A DNA stretch of 64,000 bases from Nocardia carnea NBRC 14403 (GTDB lineage Bacteria; Actinomycetota; Actinomycetes; Mycobacteriales; Mycobacteriaceae): assembly GCF_000308515.1 (NCBI RefSeq), contig NZ_BAFV01000022.1, forward strand, positions 225,668-289,667, written 5' to 3'. This document shows positions 15,460 through 24,187 of the stretch, piece after piece. The translations under genes were made by a program, and so were the position numbers. Each line of letters opens with the position of its first letter. Positions within the stretch are counted from its first letter, which is position 1. The notes beneath the pieces were generated by a model. That model was not told the DNA's origin. It saw only the letters and a list, made by a program, of their open reading frames with translations, and did no database searches.

Positions 15460-15708
15460 CTAGAGGCCGTCTCCTATTGCTGGGGGATGCCACTCTTCGC
15501 TGGGTTCTTTGGCAGAGCGGCGATCGGTGTGCTCCAGCCAGCTTGCTCGGCTGTAGTAGCGATCCATCTCTTCCTCTTCTTCCGGTGTCGGTCCGCGGTG
15601 CTGGGGCGGAGCGAGGTCTCCCCGGGAGTCTGTGTCCTGTTCTGCTGCCTTCTCTCGAAGGAGTTGAAGGTATTCGGGCGGTAGGCCAGCGTACGGATCG
15701 TCGGTCAC
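15460..15708 (-). CDS. Small acidic hypothetical protein
   Basis: 82 residues from GTG 15708, with GAGGAG upstream. MTDDPYAGLPPEYLQLLREK is followed by an acidic run PTPEEEEEMDRYYSRASWLE and a Trp/Pro-containing tail. It follows the membrane protein at 15726-16541 by 17 bp on the same strand and is probably its operon partner. No family recognised; soluble and probably partly disordered. Confidence 0.55.
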   Translation of the reverse strand: MTDDPYAGLPPEYLQLLREKAAEQDTDSRGDLAPPQHRGPTPEEEEEMDRYYSRASWLEHTDRRSAKEPSEEWHPPAIGDGL

Positions 15709-15725
15709 ATCGGACTCCTCAACCT

Positions 15726-16541
15726 CTATTTCTGCTCTACGACCCCATACGAAAGCAGGCGTTCAAGCGCCCGTTCGTCGGATAGCTCTGCACGGAGTTC
15801 GGGGTGTTGGTGGTAGAACCGGATCAGCCAATACGTTGCTGCCGCACCCATGGACAGCCGTTCGGCGTAGATCCTGTTCTTGACAGCTTCGGACGGCTGA
15901 CGGCCCCTGGATTCCAATCGAACGATTCCCGTGGCGTTAGTCCGATGTTCGGCTTCTATGCTTTTCAGGTCCGACCACTTGATTCCGGACTGGAACGAGA
16001 CAACCTTTGGGACCTGTATCCCGCTCGGCGACAGCCTGAGCCGACGTGAACGTTGCCGTGCAACATAGAGCACCGCATAGGCAAGCATCAGTGCTGAACA
16101 GCAGGCAGCTACCGGGGCGAATATCCACCGCTGGGTGCTGTTCATCGGCAATACGGCATCCTCGGAAGGGTAGCCGAGGCAGATCAGGACCCCGACCATC
16201 GCTCCCGATAACGCCATCAGGGTGAGTGTTGCCGTGTGGGCGAGTGAGTGTTCCGCAACCAGTTCGCCACCGCGGCAACCCACGCGGGTGCCGTCGATGG
16301 TTACGCGCTCACGACCCCGCCGGTTGGCGATCAGTAAGCCGACGCCGCTGGCGAAGAACGCCGCCACTGCCGCGTACAACAGGAGATCGCCGGTGCGCTC
16401 CGAACCGAAACCTTGCACTACGAGGCTGAACAGATAGAGCGACGCAGCGCCGACGAGAACGAACGAGGTGCCTTCCATCCAGGTCAAGCCGCTACGATAC
16501 TGCTCTGGTAGCGGGAAGTAGCTGTGTGCTCCCGACGTCAA
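15726..16541 (-). CDS. Four-helix membrane protein, candidate membrane immunity partner
   Basis: 271 residues. Hydrophobic segments occur at about 25-42 (SFVLVGAASLYLFSLVV), 52-72, 103-123 (TLMALSGAMVGVLICLGYP) and 138-160. A C-terminal soluble domain follows (GIQVPKVVSFQSGIKWSDLK, FYHQHPELRAELSDERALE). The start overlaps the upstream stop as TTGA; ATG 16478 is an alternative. The coupling to a Gly-rich putative membrane-active protein suggests a toxin/immunity pair, because membrane-acting toxins usually have integral membrane immunity proteins. That role is inferred. Confidence 0.6.
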   Translation of the reverse strand: MTSGAHSYFPLPEQYRSGLTWMEGTSFVLVGAASLYLFSLVVQGFGSERTGDLLLYAAVAAFFASGVGLLIANRRGRERVTIDGTRVGCRGGELVAEHSLAHTATLTLMALSGAMVGVLICLGYPSEDAVLPMNSTQRWIFAPVAACCSALMLAYAVLYVARQRSRRLRLSPSGIQVPKVVSFQSGIKWSDLKSIEAEHRTNATGIVRLESRGRQPSEAVKNRIYAERLSMGAAATYWLIRFYHQHPELRAELSDERALERLLSYGVVEQK

Positions 16542-17152
16542 CAGACAGCCTCGCCGAGCCGCGATCCAAGGTTTCCGAATACCCAGGCCCCAGCCATCGA
16601 CCCCACCACCGACGAGACCGTTCCGACCGGTCCGCCGCCCATTCCGAACGCCGTGCCGACAGCGACACTGCCGACGGTCCCCACAGTTCCCGACACCCCT
16701 GCGACGCAGGCTTCACGTGCGGTCTCGGCGGCAGCCATATCCCAGATGGTAGTGGCGATACCGAGGCCCGGACCGGCGTATTTCGCTCCCGCGCTCACCT
16801 TCGCGAGCTGGTCCTCATCCAAAACCATCCGCATACCTTCGAGGCCTTTGCCTCCGCTGGCAGTTTCCAAGCCTGTGATCGCTCCACCGACAGTGGTTAT
16901 GGAGGGGTGGGTGAAGAACGGACTGTCTTTCGGTACATCGATGAACTGTTTATCCGGGCCGGCCATCAACGCTGTGACTCCGCCGGTACCGTCGGGTTTC
17001 GAGAACTTACCTATCGAGTGAGGCCACTCCACCCAGTAGCCGGGGCCGGGTCCCGTTTCAGTCCGAAACCCACCACTGCCGGATCGTCGTAGGTGGTTCG
17101 GCGTTGTCACCGCGGAATGCGATGTCGTCGAACTACCGTTCGAAACGGTCAT
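16538..17152 (-). CDS. Gly/Ala-rich C-terminal toxin-like protein, probably 5'-decayed
   Basis: 204 residues from ATG 17152. Region ~40-110 (YWVEWPHSIGKFSKPDGTGG; QFIDVPKDSPFFTHPSITTV) is followed by AKVSAGAKYAGPGLGIATTI and a long glycine-zipper stretch (GTVGTVGSVAVGTAFGMGGG; VSSVVGSMAGAWVFGNLGSR). Such segments occur in membrane-active effectors and in T7SS substrates. The expected N-terminal secretion domain is missing. Plausible pieces lie in other frames upstream to 17282 (MVAWVPDASDGTELTLGETG; FDDIAFRGDNAEPPTT; YDDPAVVGFGLKRDPAPATG), so several frameshifts are likely. The product family is not recognised. Confidence 0.5.
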   Translation of the reverse strand: MTVSNGSSTTSHSAVTTPNHLRRSGSGGFRTETGPGPGYWVEWPHSIGKFSKPDGTGGVTALMAGPDKQFIDVPKDSPFFTHPSITTVGGAITGLETASGGKGLEGMRMVLDEDQLAKVSAGAKYAGPGLGIATTIWDMAAAETAREACVAGVSGTVGTVGSVAVGTAFGMGGGPVGTVSSVVGSMAGAWVFGNLGSRLGEAVC

Positions 17153-17323
17153 GGGAATTGTTGCTGTCGGTGGATGTGGCCGTCCCGGCCTGCTGGCCGA
17201 TTCGATCCGGGCTCGATGCGGAGCCAGTTTCTCCCAACGTGAGTTCTGTTCCGTCAGAGGCGTCCGGCACCCATGCGACCATGCCGAGACGTGGTTTCTG
17301 CTTTGGTGATGAAGGGGGCGACT

Positions 17324-17623
17324 ATGCCTCGTACGACGCAGTTGCGGACCTATACGATCCGGGACGGACTTCTCGGGGAGTGGGCGGGCAAGTGGCGGGA
17401 GCTGGTGGTGCCGCTTCGGCTCGAACTCGGTTTCGAGATCGGGGGAGCCTGGCTCGACCACGAACGCAGCCAGTTCATCTGGCTGATCTCCTATGAGGGC
17501 GAGGACACGTTCGAGGAAGCGAATGAGCGCTACTGGGCCTCGCCGAAACGGGAAGCGCTCGGGCTCGACCCCACGCAGTACCTCGTCGGCCGGGAGGTCA
17601 GGGTTGTCGACCCGGTTCAGTGA
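17324..17623 (+). CDS. NIPSNAP family protein
   Basis: 99 residues from ATG 17324, with AAGGGGG about 5 nt upstream; the frame is open further upstream. TTQLRTYTIRDGLLGEWAGK and FIWLISYEGEDTFEEANERY are the two conserved halves of the NIPSNAP dimeric alpha/beta-barrel fold. These small proteins occur as putative ligand-binding or monooxygenase-like proteins with unknown substrates. It is divergent from the toxin-like gene at 17152 and convergent with the WD40 remnant, so it is probably an independent gene. Confidence 0.8.
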   Translation: MPRTTQLRTYTIRDGLLGEWAGKWRELVVPLRLELGFEIGGAWLDHERSQFIWLISYEGEDTFEEANERYWASPKREALGLDPTQYLVGREVRVVDPVQ

Positions 17624-17772
17624 GCCGGAAGCAGATGCGCCGAACGTTCTTCCGGCGTCAACGATCGATATGCGCGCGCGCTGGCTCGGGTGCGGAGTTC
17701 GTTCAGGTCGACATCTACCGGCCAGATGCGAGCGGTGCCGTCGAAGGATGCGGTGATCACCTGGTCTGCTGC
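17617..17772 (-). pseudogene. C-terminal remnant of a WD40-repeat protein
   Basis: AADQVITASFDGTARIWPVD is a typical WD40 repeat end with its WD-like dipeptide (IW), followed by the helical tail seen at the C-terminus of large actinobacterial WD40 ATPases (LNELRTRASARAYRSLTPEE). Nothing upstream in frame continues the propeller, and the 5' part has been replaced by the gene at 17757-18230. A deletion product. Confidence 0.6.
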
Positions 17773-18230
17773 GCGCGGGAAAAGGATCTGACGCTGTTGC
17801 AGCAGTTCGGCATTCGGTCGTGGACACGGCGGTGCGTGTCTTTCCACGGATCCCCGTACTTCTCATAAGGGTTACCCATCCGCGCGAGTCGAACTTCGCC
17901 TGCGTCGAGCAGATCTGCCCGGAATACTTCGTTCGTTCCGATTTCCTCGTCAGATATTGTCAAGTAACCGGGGACACCGTTGTATCCGTACGAAATTCGG
18001 TTGATGGACTCCTCGATGGATGCATCCCAGGGTTCCCATGTCCGGCCTCCGCCCGGGAACGCGCCGAATCGGATGTAGCCCTTGGTGGCGAGTTCGCGAA
18101 GTATCGCCAAGACGTTCTCACGCGAGTAGTGGTCAGGCGTAATCCGTGCCACCATCCCGTCGAACGTTGCGATCGGTGCCCAATCGTCCGACAGTTCATA
18201 CAGCAGGAAGTGCTCGAGTTTTTCGTTCAT
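17757..18230 (-). CDS. Candidate immunity protein coupled to a toxin tip
   Basis: 157 residues. The start matches a small winged-helix-like domain: HFLLYELSDDWAPIATFDGM, then YSRENVLAILRELATKGYIR and FGAFPGGGRTWEPWD. The middle (SYGYNGVPGYLTISDEEIG) looks native; the last ~20 residues (MPNCCNSVRSFSRAQQTR) read into the WD40 remnant and look foreign, so the native 3' end was probably lost. The ATG overlaps the toxin-tip stop as ATGA, the usual toxin-immunity coupling. Not assigned to a family. Confidence 0.55.
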   Translation of the reverse strand: MNEKLEHFLLYELSDDWAPIATFDGMVARITPDHYSRENVLAILRELATKGYIRFGAFPGGGRTWEPWDASIEESINRISYGYNGVPGYLTISDEEIGTNEVFRADLLDAGEVRLARMGNPYEKYGDPWKDTHRRVHDRMPNCCNSVRSFSRAQQTR

Positions 18231-18544
18231 TTCTTCGGCAGATGCACTTTCACGGGTTCCGGAGCTCCTGGATACTTGATATCGAGCGTAACACCGGCCG
18301 ATTTACTCCCCTCTCTCATGTGAATTTCAGTTCCGTCCGGCAGGCGCGTTCCCTCGCCTGGGTACTTTCCGACATCCATTGCTTCGCCATTTATGGTCAG
18401 CTCTCGATAGAGGTCACGAATCTCTTCGTCGGTTCCTATCTGCCGATGGGGCTCGGTCTTCCCAGGAGCAGTCCGAGAATTGACGATCGACTCGACTTCG
18501 GCGGGGAACTGGTTGACGACCTCCAGAGCAGCCGCGCGGCAGAT
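18227..18544 (-). pseudogene. Beheaded polymorphic-toxin C-terminal tip
   Basis: The frame opens after a stop at 18545-18547 and has no usable start. About 105 residues encode QFPAEVESIVNSRTAPGKTE, then DEEIRDLYRELTINGEAMDV, then GTRLPDGTEIHMREGSKSAG and TLDIKYPGAPEPVKVHLPKK at the end. The RLPDG...R.GSKS.G...DI pattern resembles small nuclease-like tips of Rhs/T7SS polymorphic toxins; exact family not assigned. It overlaps its partner gene by ATGA. Orphan tip-immunity pairs like this typically mark displaced toxin ends. Confidence 0.55.
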
Positions 18545-18763
18545 CTATGTGATGAGGGGAAGGCGGCTCGACGAGGAGTTTCGTCGCGTGGGTCAGCGCA
18601 TCGGCTCTGCTACTGACGTGTCCAGTGCGTTATCGAGGAGGCGCATACGAGGGCGCATGGCGCCGGCCGACGTGCTCATTTGCTCGCGGACGCACACAGG
18701 TCGATCGGCGATATGAACACAACCGAGCTCCGACTCGGGCAGGCGGCTGCTACCTTCGAGCGT

Positions 18764-19729
18764 GTGAAGGGGATGACCGTTGCAGCGGTGCAGGCTGTCA
18801 GCGAGAACGGGGCGGCGCGGCAGAATCTCACCGGGGCTGCTCGCCTGGTGCGGGAAGCTGCGGCGGCGGGTGCGGAGTTGATCGTGTGCCCGGAGTTTCT
18901 CGCGACCGGGTACGAGTACGACGAGCGGATCTGGGAACGGGCCGAACCCGCGGGTGGCGCGACAGAGCACTGGTTGGCGGAACTGGCAGGCGGGTGCGGT
19001 GTTTATATCGGTGCCGGTTACCTCGAGGCTGACGGTGACCAGTTCTACAACACGTTTTCACTGTTCGGGCCGGATGGGACGCTCGCCGGTCGGGTGCGGA
19101 AGGCGTCGTTGCCGTTCTGCGAGGGCTGGTACTTCGCGCCGTCCGACGAGTCGAAGATCATCGATACCGAAATCGGCCGGATCGCCGTCGGTATTTGCAA
19201 CGACAACCAGACGGCCTGGTTCTACCGGCACCTGGCCGAGCAGGCACCCGACCTGCTGTTGATGCCGCATTCGGCGCCGACCCCGCGGCTTCCGGTGGTC
19301 GCCGGAGCCTTTCGGCGGCAACTTGCCGCGATCGGTGAGTTCTACGCACGGCAGTTCGGAATTCCGGTCGTGTACACGAACAAGGCTGCGTCAGGAACGA
19401 ACTGGACTCCCGTGCCGATTCTTCCGGTGCTGCGGGTGCCCCTGCTCTGCGAGGGTGGCTCAGCGATCTACGGCGCAGGAGGCGAAAAGGTCGCCCGGCG
19501 CGACGACTCGGGGGCGGGTGTGGTGATCGGACAGGTCGAACTGGACCCGGCGGCGAAACGCCACCCGGCGGATCCGCCCGCTGGATACTGGGCTCGTGAG
19601 CCCGATATAGCGCCCGGGTTGGCGGGCCGCGCATTCGACGTTCTCGCCCGGATGGGTCACCGCGGCTATATCGCGAACTTCCGCCGAGGCGGAGTCGCCC
19701 TCTCGAAATCCAGGCCCGAGGTGACCTGA
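18764..19729 (+). CDS. Carbon-nitrogen hydrolase (nitrilase superfamily)
   Basis: About 321 residues. The catalytic triad is visible: Glu in IVCPEFLATGYE, Lys in GRVRKASLPFCEG, Cys in GICNDNQTAWF. Members hydrolyse amides or nitriles through a cysteine thioester; the substrate here cannot be inferred. The body MTVAAVQAVSEN starts at ATG 18773. GTG 18764 and ATG 18713 are alternatives, and no start has an ideal Shine-Dalgarno. Standalone gene at the edge of the toxin island, convergent with the esterase. Confidence 0.85.
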   Translation: MKGMTVAAVQAVSENGAARQNLTGAARLVREAAAAGAELIVCPEFLATGYEYDERIWERAEPAGGATEHWLAELAGGCGVYIGAGYLEADGDQFYNTFSLFGPDGTLAGRVRKASLPFCEGWYFAPSDESKIIDTEIGRIAVGICNDNQTAWFYRHLAEQAPDLLLMPHSAPTPRLPVVAGAFRRQLAAIGEFYARQFGIPVVYTNKAASGTNWTPVPILPVLRVPLLCEGGSAIYGAGGEKVARRDDSGAGVVIGQVELDPAAKRHPADPPAGYWAREPDIAPGLAGRAFDVLARMGHRGYIANFRRGGVALSKSRPEVT

Positions 19730-19921
19730 TATCGATTCTGGATTCCGCCACGAAAACCACACGTAGCGGTGCACGCAGGCTCGGAGTGGTTCCCGGGCCG
19801 GGGAATCGGATGGCCGCCTACAATGCCCGCTCCACCCGGGGGAGCCGGCTGCTCCGAGTTAGCTCGGTCGATGACTCCCGTGTCCGCTCCACACCTTGCA
19901 TGCACATCAGCGGCTGTTTTT

Positions 19922-20944
19922 TTATGCCCGAACCCCCAGCGATTCGGCGAGGAACGGCCAGGAGTGGTGCAGGTCATCCTCCCAGTAGCCCCAGGAGTGG
20001 GTGCCTACCGGACGCTCGTGCAGTGTCACGGGGATGTTCAGCTCGTGCAGCCGGTTGGTGAGGTTCATGGTGCAATGCTGGATCGCTGCTTCGATCGGCC
20101 CACCGAAGGCGATCTGGACCGGTAGCGGGATCCGGCCCTCCTGGACTCGTTTGTCCGCGGGAGTGTCGTGTGGTGCCGCGGGGATTCCGCTGCCCGTGCT
20201 CAAGTAGATCTGGGTCCCGCGCAGCTGTTCGGCGTTCACCAGGGGATCGTTTGCGCGCCACAGTGGTCCGTTGCGTGGGCCCCACATGTTTTCGACGCTC
20301 TGCCCGCCGCCCCAGTTCTCGACGGTGATCCGGACGAACTCCTGCCCGATCGGATCCGAGGTCTGGGCGCAACCGCTGTAGGAGGCAACGCTTTTCCAGA
20401 AGCCGGGTTTGGCGATGGCGAGGTTCAATACGGACGTGCCGCTCATCGATACGCCGGCCAGCGCCCGGTTACCGTCGGCACCCAGGAATTCCTCGATCAC
20501 CGGGGGTAGCTCTTCGTTGAGGAAGGTTTGCCATTTGTTGCGGCCCAGGGCGGCGTCGTCGCGGATCCAGTCGGTGTAGTAGGAACTGGCGCCGCCGAAC
20601 GGGGTGACGACATTGACATCCTTGCCGCGGAGGAATTCGACGGCGTCGGTTTGCACGTCCCATCCGCTGCCGGCCGGGCCGCCCTGCGAACCGTTGAGCA
20701 GATAGAGCGTGGGGCGGGGGCGTGAACCGTCCGCGGCGCGGATCACCTGCAGCTGGATCGGACGGTTCATCGCCGGTGAGAACACCGAGACCAGTTGCTG
20801 CCGATCGTTCACCTGCTCCACCGAAACCACGGCCGCGTCCGGGGCCGCCGTGGCGGTGCTGCCGGTGCCGATGAGGCAGGCGGTGGCCAGGGCGGCGGTG
20901 AGGGCGCAGCGTATCGCGGTGGTGCGTAGGGATCGCGTAGTCAA
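19922..20944 (-). CDS. Secreted alpha/beta-hydrolase, mycolyltransferase/antigen 85-type esterase
   Basis: 340 residues from TTG 20944 (GAAAGG about 7 nt upstream). The signal peptide (RTTAIRCALTAALATACLIG, cleavage near TATAAPDA) directs it outside. The fold signature includes YLLNGSQGG, the nucleophile in GVSMSGTSVL and the catalytic His in GTHSWGYWEDDL. Antigen 85-type enzymes transfer mycolic acids to trehalose or arabinogalactan, which fits a mycolic-acid organism; simple esterase activity is the alternative. The frame is open upstream to 21031, but the signal peptide favours the later start. Confidence 0.85.
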   Translation of the reverse strand: MTTRSLRTTAIRCALTAALATACLIGTGSTATAAPDAAVVSVEQVNDRQQLVSVFSPAMNRPIQLQVIRAADGSRPRPTLYLLNGSQGGPAGSGWDVQTDAVEFLRGKDVNVVTPFGGASSYYTDWIRDDAALGRNKWQTFLNEELPPVIEEFLGADGNRALAGVSMSGTSVLNLAIAKPGFWKSVASYSGCAQTSDPIGQEFVRITVENWGGGQSVENMWGPRNGPLWRANDPLVNAEQLRGTQIYLSTGSGIPAAPHDTPADKRVQEGRIPLPVQIAFGGPIEAAIQHCTMNLTNRLHELNIPVTLHERPVGTHSWGYWEDDLHHSWPFLAESLGVRA

Positions 20945-21415
20945 AGTCGGGGCCTTTCGTATGCCTCGCGCGGTCACTGTCGGCGATGACGCCGGGCGGC
21001 CGCCGTGTACGCCGGGCGTCCGGATCGACATCGGAAGGGGTTCGTGCTGCCACGGTCTGCGGTTTGGTGCGACGCGATATCCGGCGAAAGTGCCGTCGGA
21101 CAGAGTGCTCGGCCGGTGCCGCCAGGTGAACGTAGCTCCACCGGCGGCGGCCAGTGGATGTGCCGCGCCGGGAATCGCCGAGTAACTGCGAGCGGTGCCG
21201 GTGATCGATATGCCACCCGCCCAGCACGTTCGAGGTGTGCCGCCGTGTCGGTGCCCGCGCCCCGACAGAGATCGAATCAGCTCGGCCGCGCAGCGTAGCC
21301 GGTTACAGACTTCGAAGGGGGAGTACTGAACGGCGACTCGACGTGCGCGCGTCCGGACCTGAGGCAGCTCGCGTGGTAACCGGGGCCGCTGCGACCTGCG
21401 TCGGCTGCCGGGTGA
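20945..21415. other. Gene-free stretch upstream of the esterase
   Basis: About 470 bp between two minus-strand genes. No frame gives a recognisable product, and no strong hairpin stands out. It must contain the esterase promoter close to 20945; nothing else can be supported. Confidence 0.4.
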
Positions 21416-22960
21416 CTACTCGGTGGGGGAGGCCAGCGTCTTCCGGATCTCCGGCTTGAGAACCTTGCCGACCTTCGAGCGTGGCAGGTCCGGCCATATC
21501 TCCAGCTGTTTGGGCGCTTTCACGCTGCCCAGCCGTTGTTTCACGAAGTCGATCAGTTCCGCGCCGGTGGCCTGTTGGGCGGGACGCAACTGGACCACGG
21601 CGGTGACCCGTTCGCCCCACTTGTCGTCGGGCAGGCCGAGGACGGCACTGTCCTGGACCGCGGGATGCGCGGTCAGCGCGCGTTCGACCTCGGCCGAATA
21701 CACGTTGAAACCGCCGGTGATGATCATGTCCTTGGCCCGGTCGACGATGTAGAGGAAGTTGTTCTCGTCGAGGTATCCGATATCGCCGGTATGGTGCCAG
21801 CCGTGCGTGCTCACTGCCGCGGTGGCTTCGGGATCGTTGTGGTAGCCGGCCATCACCAGGGGGCCGCGCACCACGACCTCCCCACGTTCGCCCCGGTCCA
21901 GGAGATCGCCTGCTTCGTTCATCACCGCGACTTGCGTCAATGGGGTGGGCCGGCCTGCGCTGGTGAGCCGTTCGGTGGCGATCGTCCCGTCGGCACGGAA
22001 ATGTTCCGCCGGGGCGAGAGTGGAGATCATATTGGGTGCTTCGGTCTGCCCGAACAACTGTCCGAGCACTGGCCCGATACGGTGCAGCGCCTCCTCGAGG
22101 CGGGTCGGCGACATGGGCGCGGCCCCGTACCAGAGGCAGCGCAGGGATGTCAGATCGGTTGTCTCGAGGGCGGGATGATCCAGTAAGCCGTAGATCACTG
22201 TCGGTGGCAGGAAAGCGTGGGTGATACGGCAGTGTTCGATCAACCGGAGGAACGCACCGAGGTCGGGAGCAGGCATGATCACGACCTCCCCGCCCAGCGA
22301 CAGAATCGGGAAGGTGAGGACCCCGGCGGAATGAGTGAGCGGCGCGAGCGCGAGGTAGCGGGGCCGGTCGCCGAATGGGTAGCTCATCAGTGCGGAGGCG
22401 GTGGAGACGGCCATATTGGTGCCGGTCAGCCGGACACCTTTCGGTTTTCCGGTGGTGCCGCCCGTTCCGGCGAGCATGCAGACTTCGTCACCACCGGGCA
22501 CGACCTCGGTCAGCGGGCCCTCGGGCGCGGCGGCGACCCAGTCGGCGAAGTCGATCGCTCCATCGACCGTGCCATCGAGGCAGACGAGGGTCGTCAGCTC
22601 GGGCAGGGCGGCACGGATGGCGGTCACAAGCGGCGCGAACTGTTCCTGGAACAGCAGGCAGCGGCAACCGAACAAGTCGAGCAGCTGCCGGTTCTCGTCG
22701 GCCTCGTTGCGGGGGTTGACCGGACACCACACGGCGCCGATCCGGGAAATGCCGAAAACGCAGGTCAGTGCCATGGGATCGTTACCGGAGAGGATGGCGA
22801 CCCGGTCGCCGCGGCCGATACCGGAGGTACGCAGTGCGGCGCCGATCCGCCGGGACGCGTACTGCGCTTCGGCGTAGGTGAGGGACGCACCGTTCATGGT
22901 CAAACAAGGGGCGTCGGCACCCAAGGATGCGCCCTTGTCCAGGTAGTCTGCCAGCCGCAC
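21416..22960 (-). CDS. Acyl-CoA synthetase (FadD-like, ANL superfamily)
   Basis: 514 residues from GTG 22960 (GAGG about 9 nt upstream). Motifs in order: the AMP-binding P-loop LAGTGGTTGKPKGVRLTG (~150), QTEAPN (~290), YHNDPEATAAV, GWHHTGDIGYLDE (~390) with its conserved Asp, RAKDMIITGGFNVYSAEVE (~415) and the C-terminal lysine in SKVGKVLKPEIRK. It would activate a carboxylic acid with ATP and CoA. It is the last gene of a three-gene operon with a saccharopine-dehydrogenase-like protein and an SDR, suggesting catabolism of a specific acid, controlled by the TetR at 25186. Confidence 0.9.
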   Translation of the reverse strand: MRLADYLDKGASLGADAPCLTMNGASLTYAEAQYASRRIGAALRTSGIGRGDRVAILSGNDPMALTCVFGISRIGAVWCPVNPRNEADENRQLLDLFGCRCLLFQEQFAPLVTAIRAALPELTTLVCLDGTVDGAIDFADWVAAAPEGPLTEVVPGGDEVCMLAGTGGTTGKPKGVRLTGTNMAVSTASALMSYPFGDRPRYLALAPLTHSAGVLTFPILSLGGEVVIMPAPDLGAFLRLIEHCRITHAFLPPTVIYGLLDHPALETTDLTSLRCLWYGAAPMSPTRLEEALHRIGPVLGQLFGQTEAPNMISTLAPAEHFRADGTIATERLTSAGRPTPLTQVAVMNEAGDLLDRGERGEVVVRGPLVMAGYHNDPEATAAVSTHGWHHTGDIGYLDENNFLYIVDRAKDMIITGGFNVYSAEVERALTAHPAVQDSAVLGLPDDKWGERVTAVVQLRPAQQATGAELIDFVKQRLGSVKAPKQLEIWPDLPRSKVGKVLKPEIRKTLASPTE

Positions 22961-23027
22961 GTTTCTGTACCTCGCTGTAGGAGTGGGGAACCCGGGCCGG
23001 CCGCCGGGTGACGGCCGGCCGGGCGGA

Positions 23028-24155
23028 TCAGTGGTGGACTTCCAGCTTCGGTTCGAGGACGAGTCCGAAGGCGCGCAGCGTGCCGAGCAGTTCCCGGTGC
23101 CCGAAAGCCTGGCAGCTGGAGGCGAAACCGGTCTTGCGCGGACGGGTCTGCAGCAGATGCGCTGCCGCATGCGCGTTGAGCAGTGCGGTCTGCTTGTAGT
23201 TGCAGTTTCCGTGGATCACGCAGTGCGCGCGGCCCAGCGGGCCGGAGGCGTGGACCGAATCGAGTGAGGTGTTGATCCGCGGGTTCTCCCGCGGCGGCAT
23301 CTCGCTACGGACCTGCGCCGACTGCTCGTCGATGATCCGGTACTTCTCCTCGGTGGTGCGGCCTTCCATCTGTGCCAGGGCCCCGGCCACGATCTGCGGC
23401 ACGGCCTGCATCAACGGCCGGTTGAACACCCCGCCGAGGGCTCGCACATTCGCTACCCGGGGGTCGTTGCGGAACCACACCGGATGCGAGGTGCCGCCCC
23501 ACGGCAGTGCCAGGCCGAGTTCGTGCTGCCCGGGGACGACGAGTTCGTAGAGCCCGCCGTCGGCCGGCCATTCCACATACTCGTTCTGTTCCAGGTAGTA
23601 CGCCGCGGCGAAGGCCGCGTTGGTCAGGATCGTATTCGTGGAGGCGACCGTCGGATGGCCCTTCCAGAACACCTCGATATCGAGTGTGTCCAGGCCGGGA
23701 GTTTCCAGGCAGATATTCGCCGCGATCTCGCCGATGGTGTACATCTGGGCCAGTCCGGGCGTGAGGACGAGATCGCGGGCGGCGAACTCGGCGCCGTAGG
23801 CTTCCTGGGCGTCGAGCATCCAGTTCTGTTCGCCGTTGGTATCGGTGTAGTGCGCCCCGATCTCCAGGCACGCCTGCACGACTTCGTGCCCGTACCGCGC
23901 GAAGGGGCCCACGGTGTTCAGTACCACCTGGGCGCCGCGGAACGCCTCGGCAAGCGCGGCCGCGTCGTGCTCGACCTCGGCCACTTCGTGATCGACGGTA
24001 TCGATCCCGGGGACAGCGGCAACGGCCTCCTGTACGCGGCCGAGGTTGCGGCCGGCCGCGAGGAACGGAATGTTGTATTCGCGCAAATATTCACAGATCA
24101 GGCGGCCGGTGTAGCCGGAGGCGCCGTAGACGACTACTTTTTTGTCGGTTGCCAC
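23028..24155 (-). CDS. Saccharopine dehydrogenase-like NAD(P)-binding protein (DUF5938-type)
   Basis: 375 residues from GTG 24155, preceded by GGAAGGAA. The N-terminal Rossmann motif VVVYGASGYTGRLICEYLRE and the VVLNTVGPFARYG segment match the saccharopine dehydrogenase NADP-binding domain. The C-terminal half (HPVWFRNDPRVANVRALGG, SGPLGRAHCVIHGNCNYKQT) is the DUF5938-type extension. Family members are trans-acting reductases of unknown substrate, not true lysine-pathway enzymes. Located between fadD-like and SDR genes (67 and 32 bp spacing), it probably works in the same pathway. Confidence 0.85.
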   Translation of the reverse strand: MATDKKVVVYGASGYTGRLICEYLREYNIPFLAAGRNLGRVQEAVAAVPGIDTVDHEVAEVEHDAAALAEAFRGAQVVLNTVGPFARYGHEVVQACLEIGAHYTDTNGEQNWMLDAQEAYGAEFAARDLVLTPGLAQMYTIGEIAANICLETPGLDTLDIEVFWKGHPTVASTNTILTNAAFAAAYYLEQNEYVEWPADGGLYELVVPGQHELGLALPWGGTSHPVWFRNDPRVANVRALGGVFNRPLMQAVPQIVAGALAQMEGRTTEEKYRIIDEQSAQVRSEMPPRENPRINTSLDSVHASGPLGRAHCVIHGNCNYKQTALLNAHAAAHLLQTRPRKTGFASSCQAFGHRELLGTLRAFGLVLEPKLEVHH

Positions 24156-24187
24156 AGGGGTGTTCCTTCCGTTCGAGGGGAGAGTGC

